From the NCBI GenBank assembly GCA_964632945.1, contig CAZWCX010000179.1, forward strand, positions 1-12,040: a DNA stretch of 12,040 nt, read 5' to 3'. Both the position numbers and the translations under genes were made by a program. Below the pieces are notes generated by a model. It saw nothing but the letters and a program-made list of their open reading frames with translations, made no database searches and was not told where the DNA came from. Numbering within the stretch: position 1 is the stretch's first letter; every line of letters starts with the position of its first letter. Below are positions 1-6,233 of the stretch, in pieces. This DNA comes from CAZWCX01 sp964632945 (lineage in GTDB: Bacteria > Planctomycetota > MHYJ01 > WSZJ01 > CAZWCX01).

Positions 1-1553
1 TGGTGCGGCGCCACGAACGGCGGACGGCGGTCGAGGGCGCCCGGCTTGTACTTGAACTCATACGCCTTCCATTCGCGCCCGTCCCGGCTTCCCTCGACGA
101 TGATCTCCGGGCGCGTCGTCGTCATGTCCGCGAACAGGCCGTAGCGGTTGGCGAGGTGAAAGGGGTGAGCCCACGCCTCGAACCGCCGGACGGCTTCGGG
201 CGGCGCCGGGGGGACCCCCACCTGTGCCTGGAAGACCGACCACGAGAGGAGCGCCAGGCCCAGGACGATCGGGGCGAGGGCCAGGGAGCGCCAACGCGCC
301 GCCGCGCGCGGCGCAGCCGGACGGAACCGCTCCCGCCAACGATCGGGCAGCGCGGCGTCGTCGAGCAGCAGTACCGCCAGGGCCATCGTGAGGAGATTGA
401 AGAAGGCATAGTTGCCGGTGACCGCAATCAGTCCCATGAGGACCAGGAACGCCCCGCAGGCGAGAAAGCGCAGCCGGCGGGGGGCGAAGATGAGAAATGG
501 CGCCGCCAGTTCGATGGCGAACATCGCCGCGCACGAGGCGCGGTGAACCCACAGGGGGAAATGATGAACCGTCCAGGCGGTCCAGGGCGGCAGCGGCTGG
601 GTGAAGTAGTGGAACGTGAGCGCGGTCCCATCCGCCCAGACCGGATCGCCGCCGGCCAGCTTGACGAATCCCGACGCGAACATGAGCCGGAACAACAGCC
701 ATCGCATCAGCCAGAGCACCCACGCCGACGGCTCCGTCTCCTCCGCGGGGCGGGACCTCCACCGCAGCGGCCCGAGGAAGATGGCCAGGAACCCGACTTC
801 GAGGAGCAGGCTGTCCCATTGGAACCAGAGAAAGACGCGGCCGATCGAGACCAGGGAGAGCCAGGCGACCCAGAGCAGGGCGAGAATCGGCCCGGGGGCG
901 GCGCCGAGAAACAGCAGGACGCTGAGAACGGCTCCGCCCGCGCACAGGAACCGCAAGAATCCGTCGGTCGGGTGAAGCCAGAAGAGGGTCGGAAGGCGAT
1001 GGACCGGATCGGGAAGCCGCTCGCGGGCGAGCTCCAGGAATTCCGCGGCCGGAACGATGCCGCGAGAGCCGAAGAGACCGTCGACCTGCGCCCCGAGCGA
1101 CCAGAACGCGGCCAGGTAGCAGAGGGCCAGGATGCGGAGGAAAATCCAGCGGATCAGGATGTGGCCCTCCGCGCGGTCGGGACTTCCCCAAAGCCAGCCG
1201 GTGATGGCGGACAGCCCCTGCCTGCGGCGGGCGACGAAGCGGTAGACGGCCTCGCTGGCGGCCGCAAATCCCGGCACGCGCAGCCAGGCCCAAAGGAGCC
1301 AGCCCCAGGCGGGCGCGTGGGCGAGGGCGGCGAAGACGGCCCGGGCCCCGTGGTGGACGCCGCCGTCGGGCTCGACGAGGTGGACGGATCGTTGCACCTC
1401 CGCGAGGGGAATGGCGGGTGCGCGGCCGGCGGCGGTCTGCCAGGGCGCGTACTCGACGGCCTCGCCGGTCGCGCGCCGCCAGCGCCCGATCCACCGCCGG
1501 CAGAAGCCGCAGTCGCCGTCATAGAGCAGGAGGGGACGGGAGCGCTCGGGCAT
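1..1553 (-). CDS. DCC-domain/lipase maturation factor (LMF) fusion protein, C-terminus cut by window edge
   Basis: The minus-strand frame from ATG 1553 runs open to base 3, giving 517 codons with no stop in the window, so the C-terminus is missing. Residues 1 to about 125 form a DCC (DUF393) thioredoxin-like domain with the signature YDGDCGFC (residues 11-18; Cys15 and Cys18). The rest matches the lipase maturation factor family: FLWFQWDS (Trp246), TQPLP (318-322) and GNYAFFNLLT (380-389), with about six or seven hydrophobic segments. The visible end, VAPHQ, is a conserved LMF point just before the family's C-terminal region. Vertebrate LMF1 is an ER membrane protein needed for folding of lipoprotein lipase; the bacterial role is not established. 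A redox-linked role in folding or secretion at the cytoplasmic membrane is my inference from the fused CxxC domain. The gene is divergent from the kinase gene. The Shine-Dalgarno is weak (AGGG), so the start is moderately sure; the family call is firm. Confidence 0.95.
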   Translation of the reverse strand, partial: MPERSRPLLLYDGDCGFCRRWIGRWRRATGEAVEYAPWQTAAGRAPAIPLAEVQRSVHLVEPDGGVHHGARAVFAALAHAPAWGWLLWAWLRVPGFAAASEAVYRFVARRRQGLSAITGWLWGSPDRAEGHILIRWIFLRILALCYLAAFWSLGAQVDGLFGSRGIVPAAEFLELARERLPDPVHRLPTLFWLHPTDGFLRFLCAGGAVLSVLLFLGAAPGPILALLWVAWLSLVSIGRVFLWFQWDSLLLEVGFLAIFLGPLRWRSRPAEETEPSAWVLWLMRWLLFRLMFASGFVKLAGGDPVWADGTALTFHYFTQPLPPWTAWTVHHFPLWVHRASCAAMFAIELAAPFLIFAPRRLRFLACGAFLVLMGLIAVTGNYAFFNLLTMALAVLLLDDAALPDRWRERFRPAAPRAAARWRSLALAPIVLGLALLSWSVFQAQVGVPPAPPEAVRRFEAWAHPFHLANRYGLFADMTTTRPEIIVEGSRDGREWKAYEFKYKPGALDRRPPFVAPH

Positions 1554-1614
1554 GGACGGAGCCCTGCCGGGAATGCGGGGGCCGGAGTCGTGGCCTCATG
1601 GGGGCCAAGCACCG

Positions 1615-1644
1615 ATGATAGCCCGGGCGTCCATCCCCGGGCAA
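1615..1644 (-). promoter_or_regulatory. Candidate promoter for the DCC-LMF gene
   Basis: On the minus strand TTGCCC (1644-1639) and TATCAT (1620-1615) are separated by 18 nt. They match the sigma-70 consensus hexamers at 4/6 and 5/6 positions. Transcription would start near 1608 and leave a leader of about 55 nt before ATG 1553. In a sequence this GC-rich an AT-rich hexamer is uncommon, which helps, but this is pattern matching only. Confidence 0.3.
1621..1642. repeat. Inverted repeat in the LMF promoter spacer
   Basis: GCCCGGG (1621-1627) and CCCGGGC (1636-1642) form perfect 7-bp arms around 8 nt. The repeat covers the spacer and part of the -35 hexamer of the candidate LMF promoter. It could be an operator or a small hairpin. 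Each arm contains the self-palindrome CCCGGG, so in GC-rich DNA chance is a real alternative. Confidence 0.3.
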
Positions 1645-1722
1645 GCCGGGCGAGGATCGCGCGCCGCCGCGGTCGCGCCGGGCCGCGCGCCCACCCTCGA
1701 CCCGGTCCGACCCGATTCCCCC

Positions 1723-1752
1723 TTGGATGGACCCCCTAGCGATTGCTAGAAT
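1723..1752 (+). promoter_or_regulatory. Candidate promoter for the kinase gene
   Basis: TTGGAT (1723-1728) and TAGAAT (1747-1752) are 18 nt apart; the -35 is poor (3/6) and the -10 is good (5/6). The start of transcription would be near 1759. A 5-bp inverted repeat, CTAGC (1736-1740) and GCTAG (1745-1749) around GATT, overlaps the -10. If this promoter is real, the TTG codon at 1743 cannot be the kinase start. Confidence 0.3.
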
Positions 1753-1764
1753 CCGGGGGATGCG

Positions 1765-1779
1765 CGGGAGGACCTCCCG
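1765..1779 (+). promoter_or_regulatory. Palindromic ribosome binding site of the kinase gene
   Basis: GGAGG (1767-1771) lies 7 nt before GTG 1779, the best Shine-Dalgarno among the candidate kinase starts. It sits in a near-perfect 15-base palindrome with arms CGGGAGG and CCTCCCG around one A. An RNA hairpin of 6 bp with a 3-nt loop could form and bury both the Shine-Dalgarno and the first base of the start codon. The in-frame GTG at 1812, preceded by GGGAAGGG with 6 nt spacing, is the alternative start. Confidence 0.4.
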
Positions 1780-4700
1780 TGCCGGTGCGCGCCGCCTGGG
1801 AAGGGTATCCCGTGTCCCGACCGAATTGCGCCGACGCGCGGCGCCCCAGCACCACTCCGCGCGGTGCGCCCGTCGGCTCCGCATCGTCCCTCCCCAACGA
1901 GGTCCGCCCCCCGTCCAGCGGGACCGGGTCGCCGCAGGCAGCGGAGGCGCGCCGCCTGTCCACGGCCGAGACGGTAGGTCCGAAGTCCCCTCCCGGCGCC
2001 GCCACCGTTCCCGGCTCCGCCGACCCGTCGGCGCGCCCGCGCCCGGCGGATCTCCGCCACCGGTACACGTTGGGAGACACGATCGGCGAGGGCGGCATGG
2101 GGGTCGTGATCAGCGCGTTCGACAAGCACCTCGGCCGCATGGTCGCCATCAAGCTGGCGCGGAATTCCCAGGGGGGGCTCGACGAGGAGTCGATCCGTCG
2201 CTTCCTGGGCGAAGCCCAGATCACCGGGCAGCTCGAACATCCCAACATCGTCCCGGTCCACGAACTCGGCGAGGACCTGGAAGGGAATCTCTACTTCGCG
2301 ATGAAGCGGATCGACGGGATCACGCTGGCGCGGTTGGTCGACGAAGTGCGGACGACCGGTCCCGAAGGGCGGAACTACACGTTGACGCGGGTCCTGCACG
2401 TGATCCTGAAGGTGTGCGAGGCGATCTCGTTCGCGCATTCCCGCGGCGTGATCCACCGGGACCTGAAGCCGTCGAACGTGATGATCGGGAGCTTCGGAGA
2501 GGTGCTGGTGGTGGACTGGGGCCTGGCCAAGGCGGCCGGGACCGCGGACACGCCTCCGCCGGCGGAGGACGCGCTGCGTGCCGCGCGCACGGCCGCGGCA
2601 TCGGCTTCTCCTCGCGAGCGGGATGCCGCGCGGACTCCCCCGGAAGGGACGCCCGCGGCGGCCGCGGGCGCCCGCGCGTCGACCGAGCGCGCTCCGGAGC
2701 GGATCGAGGACCGGGATGCGCCCGGGAAGGCAGCCCGACCGTTGCGCGACTCGACCGAACGCGCTCCCGCGCCCGCGTCGAATCACGCCGACCCGCCGGC
2801 GACCGGAGCGGGCGACCCGCCCGCGAACCGCGAAGTGCATCGGAGCGCCATCGGGGGACGTTCTTCTTCCAGCGGTTCCGTCCACGTGGTTCCCCATGCC
2901 GTGACTCAGGTCGGCACCATCATGGGAACGCTCGAATACATGCCACCCGAGCAGGCGCTGGGGCACGTCGCCAGCCTCGACCAGCGTTCGGACGTGTACG
3001 CCATCGGAGCGCTCCTGTACGAGGTGCTGACGTTGCGTCCCCCGTTCGAGGCGCCCCAGGATCGTGAACTCGTGCGGCGCATCCTTCAGGGAGAGTTGGT
3101 GCCGCCCAGCCGGCGCACCCGGGAAGCGGCCGCGCAGAGGGCCGCGTCCCCCACTCAGGTCGCGCAGACGCAGGTTGGGGCCGCCCGGGTCCCGGCGCCG
3201 GCCGCTCCGGCCGCCGGGGAAGCGATCGGGACGGATACTTCGTCCGCGCCGACCGACCCGTTCCCCGGACTCGAAGTGCCGCCCGAACTCGACGCCATCG
3301 TGCTCAAGGCGATGGCGGTCAAGCCGGAAAACCGTTACGCTACCGTCGAGTCCCTGCGCCAGGATCTGCTTTGCTTCCTGGAGGGGATGCCGATTTCGGC
3401 CTACTCCGAGCCGTTCGTGCGCCGCGTGGCGAAATGGATGCGCCGCCACCCGACGATCCTGGCCACCTCCCTGACCGCCGCAGCGCTGTTGCTGGTGGGG
3501 GGCGCGATCGCCTTCACCGTCCTCCGCGCGCAGGAACGCGAACGCATCCAGTTGCTCGAGACGAAGGTCGCCGCCGAGCAGCGCGCGGCCGGCGAAGCGC
3601 GGCTGCGCATGGACGCCCTCGAGGAACAGCGGCGACGGTCGGAGGCGCGGGCGCGGGCGTACGAAGCCTACCAGAAGGCGATCGACGCATCGACCAACCG
3701 CAGACCCGGCCGCACGCCCCTCGCGTTCCTGGAAGAGGCGGTTCAGCTCGACCCCACCTTCGTCGAGGCGCGTTCGTTCCTGGGGGGCGAGTACAATGAC
3801 ATGGGGCGACCGAAGGAAGCGGTCGAAGCGTGGCGGGAGTGCTCCCGCATCGCCGGAGAGCTGGGACACCACGAGCAGCAGGCCCGATTCCTGTACTGGA
3901 TCGGCCGCACGCTCCAGGACCGGCTGGGCGATGCCCGCGCCGCGCTGGAGACCTACCGCGAGCTGGCCCGCGTAGCGCCGGAGAACGTGTACGGCCGGAT
4001 CGGGCAGGGGTTCGCGTTCGCGATGCTGGGCGACATGAAAGCGGCGCTCGAGCAGGCGTTGAAGGCCCGGGACCTGGAGCCCGACTTCTGGGAAGTGCAC
4101 CAGATCCTGGGCTACCTGTACGGGCAACCGAACATCCGGATCGCCGGACCGCCGAATCCGCTCCACGACCCCGCGCGCGCGATCGAGGAACTGTCGCGCG
4201 CGATCGAGCTCAAGGACGACGAAGCCAGCCTGTGGTCGAATCGCGCCACCTTGTACACGAATCTGAACCAGTACGACAAGGTTGCTCCGGACCTCGAGCG
4301 GGCACTGAAACTGAGCCCGCGGGACCCGAGCGGGTGGATCCTGATGGGGGCGCTGCGCCGCCAGCAGCGGCGGTACGAGGAGGCCCTGACGGCGTACGGC
4401 CGCGCGCTGGCTCTCGATCCCGCCCGCATCGAAGCGAACTTCAATCGTGGATACGTCTACCTGCAGTTGGGCCGGCTCGAAGAGGCGCTGGCCGACTACG
4501 ATCGGTTCGTGGGCGTCCATCCCGACAATCAATCCGGGCGGGGCCGGCGGGCGGTGGTTCGCTTGCGCCTGGGGGATCTGCCGGGAGCGCAGGAGGACCT
4601 CGACGTCTCCATCCGCTCGGGACAGGAGTCGGAGGGCTCCTTCCACGCGGCGGCAACCTGCTGCGTGGAGGCGGGACACGCGGATCTGGGACTGGTCTAT

Positions 4701-5489
4701 GCGTCCCGCGGCCTCGCCGTCCACCCGGATTCGCTCCACTTGCGCCGATTGTCCGCGGAGTGCCGTCTGCGGCTCGGTGACGAAGCGGGGGCCGTGGAAG
4801 ATCTGGACGCCCTGGCGGAGCGCACGAAACAGGCGGCTGGGGATTACTTGCAGATCGGGAGAATCGCGTACGACTTGCAGGCCTGGCGGATCGCCGCGCG
4901 TTATCTCGATCAGGGACTGGCGCTCGACCGCGATCATGTGGAACTGCAATTCTACCGGGCCGGATGCGCGTACTCCCTCGAGGACTATGAGACTTCCATC
5001 GCGCTGTTCAGCCGGATCCTCGCGACCCGACCGGACGACCTGGAGTCGATGATCTACCGCGGGGCGGCGCTGCGGGAGAACGGGGACTTCGACGCGTCTC
5101 AGCGCGACCTCGACGCGGCCGCCGCCCGCTCGGCGGTGGGATCCGAGGCGCAATTCCAGCGTGGTCTGCTCCGCGCGAAACGAGGCCAGGTCGACCTGGC
5201 CCGGGAGGATTTCGACCGCTGTCTGCTCGCCGACGCGAACCACGTGCGGGCGATGTACCACCGCGGTCTGCTGAGGCTCGAGCACGGCGAGCCGAAGGAG
5301 GGGGAGGCGGACGTCCGGCGGTCGGCGGCCCTGGGGTATCGCGATGCCCTGTGGACTCTGGTCGAACTCCACGAGCGCCGCGCGGAGCTCGACGAGGCGC
5401 GCGCGCTCCTGGAGACGATTGCGAAGCGCTGGCCGGCCCTGCGCCCCCTCGTCGATCCGCGTCTCGAACGACTCGGCAAGGGCAAGTAG
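1779..5489 (+). CDS. Membrane-anchored Ser/Thr protein kinase with long TPR array
   Basis: This 1236-aa protein (from GTG 1779) is a Hanks-type kinase that would phosphorylate Ser/Thr on unknown partners. Its parts are a Pro/Ala/Ser-rich N-terminus (1-94); a kinase domain (about 95-533) with glycine loop IGEGGMG (102-108), Lys125, helix-C Glu145, HRDLKPSN (Asp228), D246-W-G in place of DFG, and PPE ending at Glu391; one transmembrane helix (about 559-582); a charged coiled-coil-like stretch (584-640); and roughly a dozen or more TPR-like repeats (about 646-1225). The catalytic residues are all present, so it should be active. With no signal peptide, the kinase would be cytoplasmic and the TPRs on the other side of the membrane, probably a protein-binding sensor. 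Two low-complexity insertions (about 252-375 and 447-498) interrupt the kinase domain. The TTG at 1743 is a poor start. The family call is firm; the start is uncertain by 11 codons. Confidence 0.95.
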   Translation: MPVRAAWEGYPVSRPNCADARRPSTTPRGAPVGSASSLPNEVRPPSSGTGSPQAAEARRLSTAETVGPKSPPGAATVPGSADPSARPRPADLRHRYTLGDTIGEGGMGVVISAFDKHLGRMVAIKLARNSQGGLDEESIRRFLGEAQITGQLEHPNIVPVHELGEDLEGNLYFAMKRIDGITLARLVDEVRTTGPEGRNYTLTRVLHVILKVCEAISFAHSRGVIHRDLKPSNVMIGSFGEVLVVDWGLAKAAGTADTPPPAEDALRAARTAAASASPRERDAARTPPEGTPAAAAGARASTERAPERIEDRDAPGKAARPLRDSTERAPAPASNHADPPATGAGDPPANREVHRSAIGGRSSSSGSVHVVPHAVTQVGTIMGTLEYMPPEQALGHVASLDQRSDVYAIGALLYEVLTLRPPFEAPQDRELVRRILQGELVPPSRRTREAAAQRAASPTQVAQTQVGAARVPAPAAPAAGEAIGTDTSSAPTDPFPGLEVPPELDAIVLKAMAVKPENRYATVESLRQDLLCFLEGMPISAYSEPFVRRVAKWMRRHPTILATSLTAAALLLVGGAIAFTVLRAQERERIQLLETKVAAEQRAAGEARLRMDALEEQRRRSEARARAYEAYQKAIDASTNRRPGRTPLAFLEEAVQLDPTFVEARSFLGGEYNDMGRPKEAVEAWRECSRIAGELGHHEQQARFLYWIGRTLQDRLGDARAALETYRELARVAPENVYGRIGQGFAFAMLGDMKAALEQALKARDLEPDFWEVHQILGYLYGQPNIRIAGPPNPLHDPARAIEELSRAIELKDDEASLWSNRATLYTNLNQYDKVAPDLERALKLSPRDPSGWILMGALRRQQRRYEEALTAYGRALALDPARIEANFNRGYVYLQLGRLEEALADYDRFVGVHPDNQSGRGRRAVVRLRLGDLPGAQEDLDVSIRSGQESEGSFHAAATCCVEAGHADLGLVYASRGLAVHPDSLHLRRLSAECRLRLGDEAGAVEDLDALAERTKQAAGDYLQIGRIAYDLQAWRIAARYLDQGLALDRDHVELQFYRAGCAYSLEDYETSIALFSRILATRPDDLESMIYRGAALRENGDFDASQRDLDAAAARSAVGSEAQFQRGLLRAKRGQVDLAREDFDRCLLADANHVRAMYHRGLLRLEHGEPKEGEADVRRSAALGYRDALWTLVELHERRAELDEARALLETIAKRWPALRPLVDPRLERLGKGK

Positions 5490-5502
5490 CCCTCCATTAA
5501 TC

Positions 5503-5531
5503 TTGCCCGTCCCCGGCGCGTCCCATAAGAT
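5503..5531 (+). promoter_or_regulatory. Candidate internal promoter before the DUF374 gene
   Basis: TTGCCC (5503-5508) and TAAGAT (5526-5531) are 17 nt apart and match the sigma-70 hexamers at 4/6 each. The -35 is identical to that proposed for the LMF gene. CTTGCCC here is also the right arm of a 7-bp inverted repeat with GGGCAAG (5480-5486) that spans the kinase stop codon with a 15-nt loop. That hairpin has no T-run, so it does not look like an intrinsic terminator. Confidence 0.3.
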
Positions 5532-5558
5532 GGCCGCTCGTTTCGGGGCGCGCCGACC

Positions 5559-6233
5559 ATGTCCCCAGCCGTGGTTTCCGATCTGGCTCATGCGATCATC
5601 TGTTTCCTCGGTCGCACGACGGAGATCCGCTCGGAGAATGAGGAGTACTGGCGCCGCACGATCCTGGGGGACCGGCAGCAGGTCGTTCTCGCCTTCTGGC
5701 ACAACCAGATCCTCCTGGTTTCCTACTACCTGGCGACCCGGTACGTATGGCAGGGGATGCGGGCGAGCGCGATGATCAGCGCCAGCCGCGACGGGGAGTA
5801 TCTGGCGAAGTTCTTCACCCGGTTCGGGGTCGGGTCGGTGCGCGGATCGACCACGCGCGGAGGCCGCGCCGCGCTGGTGGGGATGATGCGGCGGGCGCGG
5901 GAGGGGGATTGCCTCGCCCTGACGCCGGACGGCCCGCTGGGTCCGATCTACCGCGCGCAGTCCGGGGTGATGCATCTGGCGAAGGCGACGGGACTCCCGA
6001 TCTGTCCGGTGGCAGGAGCGACCAACCGGTTCGTGACCTTTCGGTCGTGGGACCGTTTCACCCTGCCGCTCCCGTTTGCGCGGGCCTCGATCGTGTTCGG
6101 GCCCCCGATCCGGGTCGCTTCCGACCTGGACGACGAGGCGCTGGAGGAGAAGCGCCGGGAACTGGAGATGACGTTGAATGACGCTACCGCCCTCGTCTAC
6201 CGCCGGGTCGGACGTCCCGTCCCCCGTCCGTGA
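5559..6233 (+). CDS. DUF374 family lysophospholipid acyltransferase-like protein
   Basis: This 224-aa protein fits the DUF374 family (PF04028) in length and in motif order: FWHNQ (46-50), SRDGE (76-80), VRGSTTRGG (94-102), TPDGPLGP (122-129) and GLPICPVA (145-152). DUF374 proteins belong to the lysophospholipid acyltransferase superfamily and are predicted to move acyl groups onto lipid or lipid A-type acceptors at the inner face of the cytoplasmic membrane. The substrate is unproven. The family has a WHN-type His (His48) in place of the classical HxxxxD motif. ATG 5559 is taken as the start; no strong Shine-Dalgarno is seen. It lies 69 nt after the kinase gene, and its last 56 nt overlap the next gene in another frame, which suggests translational coupling. 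The family call is good; the reaction is inferred. Confidence 0.9.
   Translation: MSPAVVSDLAHAIICFLGRTTEIRSENEEYWRRTILGDRQQVVLAFWHNQILLVSYYLATRYVWQGMRASAMISASRDGEYLAKFFTRFGVGSVRGSTTRGGRAALVGMMRRAREGDCLALTPDGPLGPIYRAQSGVMHLAKATGLPICPVAGATNRFVTFRSWDRFTLPLPFARASIVFGPPIRVASDLDDEALEEKRRELEMTLNDATALVYRRVGRPVPRP

Noticed and set aside
58..1494. Minus-strand frame of 478 codons inside the LMF region
   Set aside because: It is the wrong frame: Arg/Pro/Gly-rich and motif-free. The real frame is offset, starts at 1553 and runs off the window edge.
3..1739. Plus-strand open frame of 578 codons over the LMF gene
   Set aside because: It is rich in Arg, Gly, Pro and Glu without any domain pattern, and it is antisense to a frame with clear DCC and LMF motifs. 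High GC leaves few stops in the opposite strand.
1743..1745. TTG as the kinase start
   Set aside because: It has no Shine-Dalgarno and lies upstream of the candidate -10; GTG 1779 with GGAGG at 7 nt is better.
5480..5508. Intrinsic terminator after the kinase gene
   Set aside because: The 7-bp stem has a 15-nt loop and no T-run, and the left arm lies inside the coding sequence.
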